Part shown: positions 1 to 13,000 of the stretch, one piece after another
How the letters are laid out: each line of letters begins with the position of its first letter
Position numbering within the stretch: the stretch's first letter is position 1
Assembly (NCBI GenBank): GCA_964387775.1
Contig: CAYLZO010000008.1
Coordinates: forward strand, 1 to 47,729
Source of the DNA: CAYLZO01 sp964387775
Lineage (GTDB): Bacteria; Chloroflexota; Anaerolineae; JAAYZQ01
Direction of reading: 5' to 3'
DNA: 47,729 nucleotides
The notes under the pieces: model-generated
What the model saw: only the letters and a program-made list of their open reading frames with translations
What the model was told of the DNA's origin: nothing
The model's database searches: none
Made by a program: the position numbers and the translations under genes

Positions 1-1
1 G

Positions 2-445
2 CGCGAAGAGGAGCCCTTCCTGCGCGGCCTGGGGGCGGAGAAGGTCATCGGCCGGAACGCGGCCCGCGATACGACCGGCCGGCCGCTGCTCAAGGGGCAC
101 TGGGCCGGCGGCGTGGACACCGTCGGCGGCGAGTACCTGGCCACGACCCTCAGGTCGACGCGCTACGGCGGCGCCGTCACCTGCTGCGGCCTGGTGGCCT
201 CGCCCGACCTGGACCTCACCGTCTATCCCTTTATCCTGCGCGGCGTCAGCCTGCTGGGCATCGATTCCCAAGAGTGCCCCATGGACCTCCGCCGCCAGAT
301 CTGGGGCAAGCTGGCCACAGAGTGGAAGCTGCCTGGCCTGGACCGTCTGGCTTCGGAGGTCAGGTTGGACGAGCTGGAGCCCGAGATTCAACGCATCCTG
401 GCCGGCAAGCAGCGTGGCCGCGTCGTCGTCAACCTGACAGGATAG
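2..445 (+). CDS. YhdH/AcuI-type quinone oxidoreductase, C-terminal part
   Basis: The open frame runs in from the left edge without a start, so only the last 147 residues are present. The text resembles the C-terminal half of the medium-chain dehydrogenase subgroup YhdH/YhfP/AcuI (NADPH-dependent acrylyl-CoA or quinone reductase): HWAGGVDTVGG, the GAVTCCGLVAS strand, the FILRGVSLLGIDS segment and the closing GRVVVNL. These are the part of the Rossmann domain and the last catalytic-domain strands typical of this family. The substrate cannot be told from this fragment. It ends in TAG and is followed by a palindromic repeat, so it is probably the last gene of its transcription unit. Confidence 0.8.
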   Translation, partial: REEEPFLRGLGAEKVIGRNAARDTTGRPLLKGHWAGGVDTVGGEYLATTLRSTRYGGAVTCCGLVASPDLDLTVYPFILRGVSLLGIDSQECPMDLRRQIWGKLATEWKLPGLDRLASEVRLDELEPEIQRILAGKQRGRVVVNLTG

Positions 446-452
446 TTCGACC

Positions 453-490
453 ATGTCATTGCGAGCGAGCGGAGCGAGCGAAGCAATCCC
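453..490. repeat. REP-like palindromic repeat (TGTCATTGCGAGCGAG... type)
   Basis: An intergenic element with ATTGC and GCAAT ends bracketing GAGCGAGCG / GAGCGAGCG words, so it can fold back on itself. From memory, the same type of sequence (GTCATTGCGAGCG...GAAGCAATC) is dispersed in many bacterial genomes. Only one copy is visible in this window. Confidence 0.6.
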
Positions 491-563
491 CCTCTATGCC
501 AGCGCCGAGAACTGCGCAAAAGACGCGCCGCGCAACGACATGACCGTGTCAAAGTAAGTGGCG

Positions 564-1385
564 ATGGGTACCCTCTACGTCGTCGGCGCGCCAGCGGGCG
601 ATCCCGACGACCTGACCCAACGGGCGCGCCGTATCCTGGGCGAGGTGGCCCTCGTCGTCGCCGTCGAGGCGGAGGCAGCCCGGCGGCTGCTGGACCACCA
701 CGGCCTCGCCACGCCTCTGAGCGCTGGCGCGGACCTCCGGGCGGCTCTGGAGGAACTGCCGGAGGGCGACGTGGCCTTGCTCCTGCCCGGTTGGTCGCCT
801 GTCCCCTCCGGCCCGGGTCTGGAGCTCCTACGCACCGCCCTCGAACGGGGCTATCCCCCCGTCCCGATCCCCGGGCCGTCCCTGCCTGCCACCGCCCTCG
901 TCCTCTCCGGCCTGCCGGCCGATGCCTTTGTCTATCTCGGCGAGCTGCCCCGCCAGCCGCAGGCCCGCCGCGCGTTGCTGGCCTCGGTGGCCGACGAGCC
1001 ACGGACCCTGGTTGCGGGCGTTGGCGCCGATCCTCTGCCCGACGCGTTGGCCGATCTGTCTGCCGTCCTGGGCGACCGCCCCCTCTTTCTCCAGGCCGGG
1101 ACGGGGGAGACCCACGCAGAGCCCTGGCGCGGCTCCCTCGCCGAGGCGCTGGCAGCCGGGGCCGAGCTGGGGGCGGAGGGGCGTTTCATCCTGGTCATCG
1201 GCGGGGCCACGGACGAACCTGCTGCCTGGTCCGAGGAGCGGCTCCGCGACGAGATCCGCGGGCGCCTGGCTGAGGGGCTGCGGACGAAGGAGATCAGCCA
1301 CGAGCTGGCCGAGGAGTCGGGCTGGCGACGGCGCGAGATCTATCGCCTCACCGTGGAGGAGAGCAAGCTTTTCTCTCCTCACTAG
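564..1385 (+). CDS. Divergent RsmI-like (tetrapyrrole methylase fold) methyltransferase
   Basis: The 273-residue product starts MGTLYVVGAPAGDPDDLT, which aligns with the RsmI start (GTLYVVATPIGN.xDIT), and keeps the VPIPGPS loop, the EPRTLV strand and a short helical C-terminal tail. RsmI 2'-O-methylates C1402 of 16S rRNA with SAM. Here the usual EDTR motif after the first strand is replaced by VEAEAARRLL, and the usual SDAGTPGISDPG loop reads LPGWSPVPSGPG, so this may be a paralogue with altered or lost activity. The C-terminal segment (about residues 225-273) has a helix-turn-helix feel (KEISHELAEESGWRRREIY), as in RsmI tails. GTG at 558 is an alternative start two codons upstream. No strong ribosome binding site separates the two. 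Confidence 0.7.
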   Translation: MGTLYVVGAPAGDPDDLTQRARRILGEVALVVAVEAEAARRLLDHHGLATPLSAGADLRAALEELPEGDVALLLPGWSPVPSGPGLELLRTALERGYPPVPIPGPSLPATALVLSGLPADAFVYLGELPRQPQARRALLASVADEPRTLVAGVGADPLPDALADLSAVLGDRPLFLQAGTGETHAEPWRGSLAEALAAGAELGAEGRFILVIGGATDEPAAWSEERLRDEIRGRLAEGLRTKEISHELAEESGWRRREIYRLTVEESKLFSPH

Positions 1386-1397
1386 CTGTGGTACAAT
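1369..1397 (+). promoter_or_regulatory. Possible promoter of the phosphosugar isomerase gene
   Basis: A TACAAT -10 at 1392-1397 lies 60 bases before the isomerase start. The -35 at 17-base spacing (TTTTCT, 1369-1374) is poor, so the call rests mainly on the -10. Confidence 0.35.
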
Positions 1398-1456
1398 CCT
1401 GGGCAGTGGAAACAGGTGCCACACACCTGACTGATTTCGGAGGAGGTAGATCACCC

Positions 1457-2518
1457 ATGACCGACCTGGACAACCTGTCGGCGCTGCGAAAACTCGATTC
1501 GGAGGGAATGCTCGACCACGTGGCAGCCCTGCCCCAGCAGTGCCGTGACGCCTGGGCGGCCACGCGTGACCTGGAGCTGCCCACCCGCCACCTGCGGGCC
1601 AGCAAGGTGCTGATCACGGGCATGGGCGGCTCGGCCATCGGCGGCGACCTGGCGGCCGCCGTCGTCGCCGGCAAGTGCCCGCTGCCGATCCTGATCCAGC
1701 GCAACTACGACCTGCCGGCCTACGTGGATCGCAAGACGCTGGTCATCGGCTCCAGCTACTCGGGCAACACCGAGGAGACGCTCTCCACGTTCAAGGCGGC
1801 CCACGGGCGGGGCTGCCCCCTGGTGGCCGTCACTACCGACGGCGAGATGGCCCGGCTGGCCCGGGAGTGGACCGTCCCCCTCGTCACTTTTGACTATCCG
1901 TCGCAGCCGCGCGCGGCGCTGGGCCATTCGCTTCTCTCCCTGCTCGGCGTGTTGCACGCCCTGGGCGTGGTCGGCAACCTCGACGGCGACCTGGACGAGG
2001 CGCTGGCCATCCTGGAGGAACAGGCGCCGCAACTCGCGCCCGACGTCCCCCAGGCGCAGAACCGGGCCAAGCAACTGGCCGCCGGCCTGGCCGGACGCAT
2101 GCCGGTCGTCGTCGGCGCGGGTCCTTTGGAGGCGGTGGCCCGCCGCTGGAAGACCCAGGTCAACGAGAACGCCAAGGGCTGGGCCTACTTTGAGGTCTTG
2201 CCCGAGATGGACCACAACGCCCTCTCGGGCATTCACTTTCCGGCCGGCGCGCGCGATTGCCTGTCCCCCATCTTTCTCCGCAACGGCGGCCTGCACCCGC
2301 GCAACGAGCTACGCCTCGAACTGACGCAGGAGATTTTCGAGGAGCAGGGCCTCGTCTGCTACCGGGTGGCGGTGCCCGGCGAGTCGGCCCTGGCCCAGAT
2401 CCTGGCGGCGGTGCAGATGGGCGATTACGTGAGTTGCTACCTGGCCCTCGGCTATGGCGCCGACCCCACCGAGATCGCCGGCATCGTCGGGCTCAAGGAG
2501 CGCATGAGCGACCGCTGA
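1457..2518 (+). CDS. Bifunctional phosphoglucose/phosphomannose isomerase
   Basis: The 353-residue protein belongs to the SIS-domain PGI/PMI family that interconverts glucose-6-P, mannose-6-P and fructose-6-P. Visible family features are the first SIS domain with GMGGSAIGGDL (about residue 55), the phosphate-contacting SSYSGNTEETL (about residue 95), the NENAKGWAYFEVLPEMDHNAL segment near 250 that carries catalytic Glu and His residues, and a second SIS domain. An AGGAGG ribosome binding site at 1441 sits 10 bases before ATG 1457, which decides this start over an upstream in-frame ATG at 1388. It is followed after 11 bases by the response regulator, so the isomerase and the two-component pair may share a transcript. 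Confidence 0.9.
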   Translation: MTDLDNLSALRKLDSEGMLDHVAALPQQCRDAWAATRDLELPTRHLRASKVLITGMGGSAIGGDLAAAVVAGKCPLPILIQRNYDLPAYVDRKTLVIGSSYSGNTEETLSTFKAAHGRGCPLVAVTTDGEMARLAREWTVPLVTFDYPSQPRAALGHSLLSLLGVLHALGVVGNLDGDLDEALAILEEQAPQLAPDVPQAQNRAKQLAAGLAGRMPVVVGAGPLEAVARRWKTQVNENAKGWAYFEVLPEMDHNALSGIHFPAGARDCLSPIFLRNGGLHPRNELRLELTQEIFEEQGLVCYRVAVPGESALAQILAAVQMGDYVSCYLALGYGADPTEIAGIVGLKERMSDR

Positions 2519-2529
2519 GGCAAGGTCCA

Positions 2530-3264
2530 ATGGGCAAGAAAAAGAAAAAGCGCGAGCTGGGCAACCGCATCCTGGTCGTCGAGGATGATCTGACCCTGCT
2601 GGAGACGCTGGAATACAACCTGTCCGGCGAGGGCTACGAGGTCCTGAGCGCCGCCGACGGGCGGACGGCCCTGGAGATGGCCCGGCAGGAAGAGCCGGAC
2701 CTGATCGTGCTCGACATCATGCTGCCCGGCCTGGACGGTTTTGAGGTGTGCCGCATCCTGCGCCGCGAGACGTCGGTCCCGATCCTGATGCTCACGGCCC
2801 GGGCCGAAGAAGTGGACCGGGTGGTCGGCCTGGAGATGGGGGCCGACGACTATTTGACCAAGCCCTTCAGCATGCGCGAGTTCATGGCCCGGGTCAAAGC
2901 CCTGCTGCGCCGCGTCCGCCTCATCCGCGAGGAGGTGGCCGAAGAGGGGGGGCTGGCCGAGCCAGACGAGTTGGCCTTTGGCGACCTGGTCCTCGACCTG
3001 GAGCGGCACGAGGTGACCTACGGCGGCCGCGCCCTCCATCTGAAGCCCAAAGAGTACGATCTGCTCGTATTCCTGGCCCGCCACAAGGGCATTGCCCTCT
3101 CGCGGGACCTGATCCTCGACCGGGTGTGGGGCTGGGATTACGGCGGGGGAAGCCGCACGGTAGACGTCCACGTGCGCTGGCTGCGGGAAAAGGTCGAGGA
3201 GGACCCGGCCAATCCCGAGCGCATCGTGACCATCCGCGGCGTGGGGTATTGTTTCGAGGGGTAG
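2530..3264 (+). CDS. OmpR/PhoB-family response regulator
   Basis: A 244-residue two-domain regulator. The receiver domain (about 12-127) has the acidic pair E18-D19-D20, the phospho-acceptor D62 in LIVLDIMLPGLDG, T89 and K111 in YLTKPF. The winged-helix DNA-binding domain (about 150-243) shows LKPKEYDLLVFLARHKG and the SRTVDVHVRWLREK recognition-helix region, ending RGVGYCF. The start MGKKKKKRELG gives an unusual poly-lysine leader in front of the first strand. The histidine kinase follows after 49 bases, so they form a PhoB/PhoR-type pair; the controlled regulon is not evident. There is no pst cluster next door, so a phosphate role is not assumed. Confidence 0.93.
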   Translation: MGKKKKKRELGNRILVVEDDLTLLETLEYNLSGEGYEVLSAADGRTALEMARQEEPDLIVLDIMLPGLDGFEVCRILRRETSVPILMLTARAEEVDRVVGLEMGADDYLTKPFSMREFMARVKALLRRVRLIREEVAEEGGLAEPDELAFGDLVLDLERHEVTYGGRALHLKPKEYDLLVFLARHKGIALSRDLILDRVWGWDYGGGSRTVDVHVRWLREKVEEDPANPERIVTIRGVGYCFEG

Positions 3265-3313
3265 ATTTGGAGTACCCGCCAGAAGCCTCCTCATTCCTGG
3301 CAGGAGTTTGTGA

Positions 3314-5113
<1,800 letters not shown>

Positions 5114-5143
5114 GCCCTTTGAGACAGCAGCGGGAATCGCTCG

Positions 5144-5356
5144 CTACTCCTCCTCTTCTACGACGTCCTCGCCCCAGCCGATGATCCAGGCGCACAGGCC
5201 CGCCAGCCCGACGGTGGCTCCGATCAAGGCCGCCCACTGCCCGGCGTCAAATCCCTCGTTGCGGGCCGACCAGACCAGGATGATGACCATGCCGACGGCC
5301 AGCACAGCCCACATGCTGAGTTGAGGGTGACGGTTGATCCATTCTTTGAATGACAT
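5144..5356 (-). CDS. Small two-helix membrane protein
   Basis: A 70-residue protein with a short basic start (MSFKEWINRHPQ), two hydrophobic helices (about 14-29 and 43-60) and an acidic tail (DVVEEEE). It resembles no family I can name. An AGGAG site 9 bases before ATG 5356 supports it being a real gene. It faces the kinase gene tail to tail (30-base gap) and is preceded upstream by a GTGATGC-type hairpin repeat. Confidence 0.65.
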   Translation of the reverse strand: MSFKEWINRHPQLSMWAVLAVGMVIILVWSARNEGFDAGQWAALIGATVGLAGLCAWIIGWGEDVVEEEE

Positions 5357-5372
5357 AATCTTGGACTCCTCC

Positions 5373-5442
5373 GTGATGCGTGATGCGTATTTCGTAATTC
5401 GCAGGTGTGATGGGTGTCATTCTACGCAATACGGAATACGTG
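5373..5442. repeat. Short-word hairpin repeat, GTGATGC type
   Basis: The left part holds GTGATGCGTGATGCG and GTATTTCGTAATTCG; the right part holds ACGCAATACGGAATACG, partly complementary to it. The right end touches the stop codon of the convergent-side GNAT gene. The same 13-mer family recurs at 20100 and 32155. Confidence 0.6.
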
Positions 5443-5958
5443 CTAGATCGGTGCCATGACCATGCGCTCGCGGAGCCGCTTGACCACCAGGTCCGCCTCG
5501 TCGGTGTCAAAGTCGCCCAGCACCTCGCGCCAGATGTAGTGCAATTCGTCGAATTCCTTCGGCTCGTAGCCCTGGCCCTTGAGGAAGGTTCGCACCGCCT
5601 TGGACGTCCAGGTGGGCAGGAGGATGACGTTGGCTTCGGCCATGAGCGTATTGGCCTCGGCCTCGACGGCGGCCAGCAGGCGGCCCCCGGCCTCGGCGCG
5701 CAGCTTGGCCGGCGAGACGTGGAAGACGTCGGTGACCGACAGCAGGTTCTCCGTCTGCCAGGCGGCAACCCCGACCAGGGCGTCGCCGCGCACGGCGACC
5801 ATCAAGCCCCGGCTGAACAGCCACTCCATCACGTCCGCCTCTTCGACCGCGATCTTGGAGCGGGTGGCCTTGCGCACCAGGGCCGCGATGTCGGCCAGGT
5901 CCCTTCGCCGGGCCCGCCGGACCTCCACGTTCTCGCTCGTGCTGTCACTCACTTTCAA
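5443..5958 (-). CDS. GNAT-like N-acetyltransferase
   Basis: A 171-residue protein starting with VEVRRARRRDLADIAALVRKA, the usual first strand/helix of GNAT enzymes that transfer acetyl from acetyl-CoA. The acetyl-CoA loop (Q/RxxGxG/A) is not clear, the central strand being LVGVAAWQTENLLSVTDVFHV, so it is a weak family member and the substrate is unknown. The TTG start at 5958 overlaps the stop of the neighbouring GNAT (TTGA), giving translational coupling. A GTG at 5952 behind GGAGGG is an alternative start. Last gene of a four-gene minus-strand operon. Confidence 0.65.
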   Translation of the reverse strand: MKVSDSTSENVEVRRARRRDLADIAALVRKATRSKIAVEEADVMEWLFSRGLMVAVRGDALVGVAAWQTENLLSVTDVFHVSPAKLRAEAGGRLLAAVEAEANTLMAEANVILLPTWTSKAVRTFLKGQGYEPKEFDELHYIWREVLGDFDTDEADLVVKRLRERMVMAPI

Positions 5959-6530
5959 CCGCCCTCCCCCAAGTGCATCTCCATAAAGACCTCGTCATAG
6001 TATACGCCGTCGATCTGGGTCTGGCGCTCCAAGACGCCGCGCGCCTCAAAGCCCAGGCTGCGGTAGTAGGCCAGGCCGCCCTCGTTGTGGGCCAGCACAT
6101 AGATGACCGATTTCTCGTAGCCCTGCTCTCGGGCAAAGGCCAGCGTCGCTTCGGCCAGCCGTTGACCGATCCCCTGGCCCCGGTACTCGGCCAGGACGTA
6201 GGTACCCACGTGGCAGACGTGGTCCATCGTCGAGGTGTAAGTCACAAAGGGCTCGATGACCTGGAAGCCGGCGATCCGCCCCGCCACCTCGGCGACGAAA
6301 ATCTCGCTGCGCGGCCTCAGGCTCTGCAGGAAGGCCAGCTCGTCCTCGGCGGTCCAGTGGCCGGTCAGGGCCGTGTAGCGCCCCTCGGCGATGACGCCGT
6401 TGAGCACGGCGGCGATGCCCGCCGCGTCGTCCAGATCGTCGCGTCGCACCGGCCGGACCGTCACGTGGGGCAACCCTTCGCGTTGCTCAGGATGATAATT
6501 GACAATTTGCCCTACACGATCTGCTTCCAT
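5955..6530 (-). CDS. GNAT family N-acetyltransferase
   Basis: A 191-residue acetyltransferase. The GNAT core is easy to see: VTVRPVRRDDLDDAAGIAAV (strand 1/helix 1), EIFVAEVAGRIAGFQVIEPF (strands 2-4), the acetyl-CoA loop YVLAEYRGQGIGQRLAEATL with R/QGxGxG/A at about residue 125, and the closing LAYYRSLGFEARGVLER. The family includes phosphinothricin/amine acetyltransferases, but the substrate is not predictable. ATG 6530 lies 19 bases inside the end of coaE; a start further downstream would also keep the whole domain. Confidence 0.85.
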   Translation of the reverse strand: MEADRVGQIVNYHPEQREGLPHVTVRPVRRDDLDDAAGIAAVLNGVIAEGRYTALTGHWTAEDELAFLQSLRPRSEIFVAEVAGRIAGFQVIEPFVTYTSTMDHVCHVGTYVLAEYRGQGIGQRLAEATLAFAREQGYEKSVIYVLAHNEGGLAYYRSLGFEARGVLERQTQIDGVYYDEVFMEMHLGEGG

Positions 6531-7104
6531 GCCGTCTCCACTTTTTCCCGCAATTCGTCCAGCGTGCCGTCGTTGACAATGACCACGTCGGCCACGGCCA
6601 CCTTTTCCTCCTGCGGCGGCTGGGCGTCCACGCGCAGCGCCGCTTCCGCCTCGCTCAGGCCCCGGGCCTCCACCAGCCGCTCGATCTGGAGCGCGCGCGG
6701 CGCCGTGACGACCCACAGGGCGTCGTAATCGCGGTGCATCCCGGCCTCGATGAGCTTGATGGCCTCGACGACGATCACCTGGGCACTCGCTTCGGCGACG
6801 CGCCGGTCCACCTCGGCGATGACGGCGGGATGCACGGCGGCTTCCAGCCGGGCCATGGCCTCGGGGTCGCGAAAGACGATGGCGCCCAGCTTGCTACGGT
6901 CGATGGTCCCGTCGTCGGCCAGGATGCCCAGGCCGAAGGCGGCCACCACGGGGCGAAAGGCCGGGCCGCCGGGCCGCATCACCTGGTGGGCCACCTCGTC
7001 GGCGTCGATGACTTGGGCGCCCAGATCGGCCAGCATCCGGGCCACCTCGCTCTTGCCCGTGGCGATGTTGCCCGTCAGGCCGACGACGCAACGTCCCTCA
7101 ACGC

Positions 7105-7108
<4 letters not shown>
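6512..7108 (-). CDS. coaE: Dephospho-CoA kinase
   Basis: A 198-residue kinase catalysing the last step of coenzyme A synthesis (ATP-dependent 3'-phosphorylation of dephospho-CoA). The P-loop is GLTGNIATGKS (about 9-19), followed by the CoaE-typical VIDADEVAHQVMRPG, LGAIVFRDPEAMARLEAAVHP and IEAGMHRDYDALWVVTAP segments. Length is normal. The GTG start at 7108 overlaps the ABC-F stop codon (GTGA), so it is probably translated by coupling. Two GNAT genes follow in the same operon. Confidence 0.93.
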
Positions 7109-9057
<1,949 letters not shown>

Positions 9058-9082
9058 GGTTTGTCGTTCTCCAAACGCGCCC

Positions 9083-9111
9083 ATTATACCACATCGGCCA
9101 TCGCCGACCAA
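9083..9111 (-). promoter_or_regulatory. Promoter of the ABC-F/coaE/GNAT operon
   Basis: On the minus strand, TTGGTC (9111-9106), a 17-base spacer and a perfect TATAAT (9088-9083) lie 26 bases before the ABC-F start. Confidence 0.7.
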
Positions 9112-9143
9112 TTTGACGCGCTGCAAAGCACGGGTCCGGGCTC

Positions 9144-9172
9144 TTGCTCACCCGCCAGGAACGTGGTACAAT
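9144..9172 (+). promoter_or_regulatory. Promoter of the lipase/kinase/regulator operon
   Basis: TTGCTC (9144-9149), a 17-base spacer and TACAAT (9167-9172), 66 bases before the GTG start of the lipase gene. It diverges from the ABC-F promoter. Confidence 0.65.
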
Positions 9173-9238
9173 AGAACTGGCCGCAGGAGCCAGGGTGCCT
9201 GGGCCACCACTCGCAGGCAAGCCAGTCAGGAGAGGAAC

Positions 9239-10075
9239 GTGGAACACAGAGAGAGCACATTCAAAGGCGAGGGAGACCTCGAACTCTACTACCAGCGCTG
9301 GCGGCCCGACGAGGCGCCCAAGGCCGTCCTGGCCGTCGTCCACGGCTTTGGCGAGCACAGCGGGCGCTATGGCAACGTCGTCGATTGGCTCGTGCCCAAG
9401 GGCTACGCCGTCTATGCCTTCGACCAGCGGGGGCACGGGCGCTCGCCGGGGCAGCGTGGCTACGTCGAATCCTTTGCCGACGTCCGGGCCGACGTGCGGG
9501 CCTTTTTGGACCGGGTGCGCCGGGAGGCGCCGGACCTGTCGGTCTTTTTGGTGGGGCACAGCCAGGGCGGGCTGACCGTCCTCAACTACGCGCTGCACGA
9601 TCCCTCGGGCTTGGCCGGCGTCGTTGCCTCGGGACCGGTGCTGACCCAGCCGGATGTTTCTCCCGTTCTTCTCCTGCTTTCCAGGCTCCTATCGCGGGTC
9701 TGGCCTACCTTTTCGCTGGAGGTCGGCCTGGAGGCGGCGGCCCTCTCCCGCGATCCGGCGGTGGTGCGCGCCTACCAGGACGATCCCCTGGTGCACGGCA
9801 AGGGCACGCCCCGCCTGGGCACAGAGATCATGGCCGCCGCCGACTGGACCCAGGCCCACGCCAGCGACTGGTCGCTGCCCTTGCTCCTCGTCCACGGCGG
9901 CGCCGACCGCCTCAGCCCGCCGGAGGCCAGCCGGCGCTTTTTCGAGAACGTGACTTTCCCTGACAAGAAGCGCATCGAGTACGAGGGCTACTACCACGAG
10001 GTGTTTAACGACGTTGGCAAGGAGCAGGTCCTGGCCGGCGTCGAAGCGTGGCTGGAGGGGTACCTGGGGAGCTGA
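9239..10075 (+). CDS. Alpha/beta hydrolase, monoacylglycerol lipase-like
   Basis: A 278-residue serine hydrolase. The oxyanion segment is VVHGFGEHSGRY, the conserved GYAVYAFDQRGHGRSPGQRG loop follows, the nucleophile is S108 in GHSQGG, and the acid and base are D223 (GGADRLSP) and H253 (YYHEVFND). This pattern fits the serine aminopeptidase S33 / monoacylglycerol lipase group (lysophospholipase-like). No signal peptide is seen, so it is probably cytoplasmic. GTG 9239 is chosen because AGGAGAGG lies just before it. The stop is only 2 bases from the next gene, which places the lipase in the same unit as the large kinase and its regulator. Confidence 0.88.
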   Translation: MEHRESTFKGEGDLELYYQRWRPDEAPKAVLAVVHGFGEHSGRYGNVVDWLVPKGYAVYAFDQRGHGRSPGQRGYVESFADVRADVRAFLDRVRREAPDLSVFLVGHSQGGLTVLNYALHDPSGLAGVVASGPVLTQPDVSPVLLLLSRLLSRVWPTFSLEVGLEAAALSRDPAVVRAYQDDPLVHGKGTPRLGTEIMAAADWTQAHASDWSLPLLLVHGGADRLSPPEASRRFFENVTFPDKKRIEYEGYYHEVFNDVGKEQVLAGVEAWLEGYLGS

Positions 10076-10077
10076 GC

Positions 10078-13000
10078 ATGGGCGAAGCAGGAGGCGCGGA
10101 TTCACGGTGGCCCGGCGCGCAAGAGCAGTTGCTGGCCGCTCTGAGCTGCGCGCCCCTCATTCTCTTTGCCACCGACCGGGCCGGCGAGCTCACCTTCCTG
10201 CAAGGCCGGGGCTTGGATGCCCTCGGCTTGGAGCCGGATCGGCTCCTCGGCAAGTCGATCTTTGAGCTGTGCAGCCCGTCGATCTCTGACCTGGAGCCGC
10301 GTTTCGAGCAAGCACTGGCCGGTGAAGTGTTGCACGCGGTTTTCGAGTGGTCGGGCCGCGTCTTTGAGGCCGAGTACCAGCCCCTCCGCGACGAGGGGGG
10401 CCGCGTCACCGGCCTCATCGGCGTGGCCAACGACGTCACGGAGCAGACCGAGATCGAGGCCGAAATGGCCCGGCGCGACCGGGTGTTGCTCACCCTCCAA
10501 TCGGCCGGCGCAGCGATCACGTCCAGCCTCGATTTGCAGGTCGTCCTCGAAACGGTCACCCGCGAGATGGCGGATCTCTTGCAGATGAAGGCCTGTGCCA
10601 TTTGGCGTTGGAAGGAGAGTACGCGTGACCTGCGCCTCCTGGCCCACCACGGCCCGGAGGCCTGGTGGAACGGCAAGCTCTCCTCTGGCAAGTACGACCC
10701 CCTCGACTTCTCGAGCACCCAGGCGGTGCTGGTGGCACAACGGGGCCGCCAGATCGCCCCGGACCAAGCGGACCTCAGTTTGGCCGAGCGCGACTTTCTC
10801 CAAGAGGCCGGCATCCACATCCTCCTACGATTGCCGATGGTCTACCAGGATCGCGTGATGGGCCTGGTCGAGGTGATGGACGACCGACCCGACCGGCTGG
10901 TGGAGGAGGTGCAGGTAGACCTGGCTCAACTGCTGGCCAATCAGGCCGCCAGCGCCATCGAGAACGCCCGCCTCTACGACGCCGTGCGCCGCCACATCGC
11001 CGAGGTGACGACGCTGAACCGCATCAGCCAGGTGATCACCTCCATCCTGGACCTGGATGAGACGCTGGCCATCATTGCCGACCACGTCCTCTGGTTGCTC
11101 GACGTGGCTGCCGCTTCGGTGATCCTGCACGATGACCGGTCCGACGAGCTGTGGTTCGGCGCCGCCTCGGGGGAAGGGGCTGAGTTCATCCGGGGCAAGC
11201 GCCTGACGGGGGAGCAGGGTATCGTCACCTGGGTGGTGCAGCAGGGGGAGCCGCTGCTGGTGCCTGACGTGACCCAGGACCCTCGCTTCTACGGTGATTG
11301 GGACCGCGAGTCAGGCTTTTCGACGCGTTCGATCCTCTGTGTGCCGCTCCAGACCAAGGGCCGCACCATCGGCGCCATCGAGGCCGTGAACAAGGCCAGC
11401 GGCGACTTTGACACCGAGGATCTCTCGCTGTTGACCTCGATGGCGGCGTCGGCGGCCATCGCCATCGAAAACGCCCAGCTCTACGAACAGGCCCAGCAAG
11501 AGATCTCTGAGCGCCGGCGCGCCGAGGCCCGGCTGCGCAACGTCAACCGGGCGCTGCGGACGATGAGCGAGTGCCACGAGGCGTTGGTCTGGGCCAGGGA
11601 CGAGGCGCAGTTGCTGGACGACGTGTGCCGCATTTTGGTCGAGATCGGCGGGCACCGGATGGCGTGGGTTGGCTTTGCCGAGCATGACGACGAAAAGCGC
11701 GTGCGGGTGCTGGCCAGCGCCGGTCACGACGAGGGCTACCTGGAGACCCTGGAGTTGACCTGGGACAAGACCCCTCGGGGGCGCGGTCCAACAGGTACGG
11801 CCATCCGCAGGCGGCGACCGTGCCTGGTGCGGGATATGCGTTCTGACCCCCGCTTTGCGCCCTGGCGGGAGGAGGCTCTGGCCCAGGGATATGGGTCTTC
11901 GATTGCCCTGCCCCTGATCGCCGAAGGCAAGATGCTGGGCGCGTTGAACATCTATGCCGGTGAACCTGATGCCTTTGACGAGGAAGAAGTCGAATTGCTC
12001 AAGGAGCTGGCCAATGACCTGGCCTTTGGCCTCGTCGCTCTGCGCACCCGCGCCGAGCGCGACCGGGCCGAGGACGAGATCCGGCGCCTCTACCGGGAGC
12101 TTCGGGATCACGCCAGCAACCTGGAGCAGGTGGTGGCCGAACGCACCCGCGAGTTGCGCGCCGAGCGAGATCGCACCCAGGCCATCCTCGAAGCGGTGGG
12201 CGAGGCGGTCATTGTCACCGATCTGGAGGGCACCATTCGCTACCTGAATCCGGCGGCCGTGGAGTTGACCGGCTATTCGGCTGAGGAGGCGGTGGGCCGC
12301 AAGCCCCGCCTGTGGCAGCCCGAGGAACCGCAGGTGCGTGGGGGGAGGTCGGACCTGGCAGCCGAGATCCCGATGCAGCGGGGCGAGGTGGTCAGCCGGC
12401 GCAAGGATGGGACCCTCTACGACGCGGCGATGACGGTGGCGCCTCTGCTCGACTCGCAGGCGGGCGATCAGCCCGTCGGCTGGGTCTGCGTCCAACGGGA
12501 CATCACGCCCATCAAGGAGGCGGAGCGTCTGAAGGACGAGTTCGTCTCCAACGTCTCCCACGAGTTGCGCACACCTCTCTCGGTCATCACCCTCATCAGC
12601 GGCAACCTGGAGCGACTCTACGACCGCCTGGACGACGAGCGGCGCCGCAAAATGATCCACGACATCCGGGACCAGGCGGACACCCTCAACGACCTCGTGG
12701 CCGACATCCTCGAGATCTCGCGGATCGAGAGCGGGCGCATCTCGATGGAGCGCGAACGACTCGATCTGGCCCGCTTGCTGGCCAGAGAGGTCGAAAAACA
12801 GGGGCTGCTGGCCAAGAACAAGTCGCAGTCGCTGCAGGTGGAATGTACTCCCGGGCTGCTGGTTTGGGGCAACGCCAACCAATTGCGGCAGGTGATCCGG
12901 AACCTGTTGAGCAACGCCATCAAGTTCACGCCCGAGGGGGGACAGATTCTGTGCGAGTGCCGGGCGTTGGCCAGCGGTGGGGTGTCGGACGCCAAGTGGC

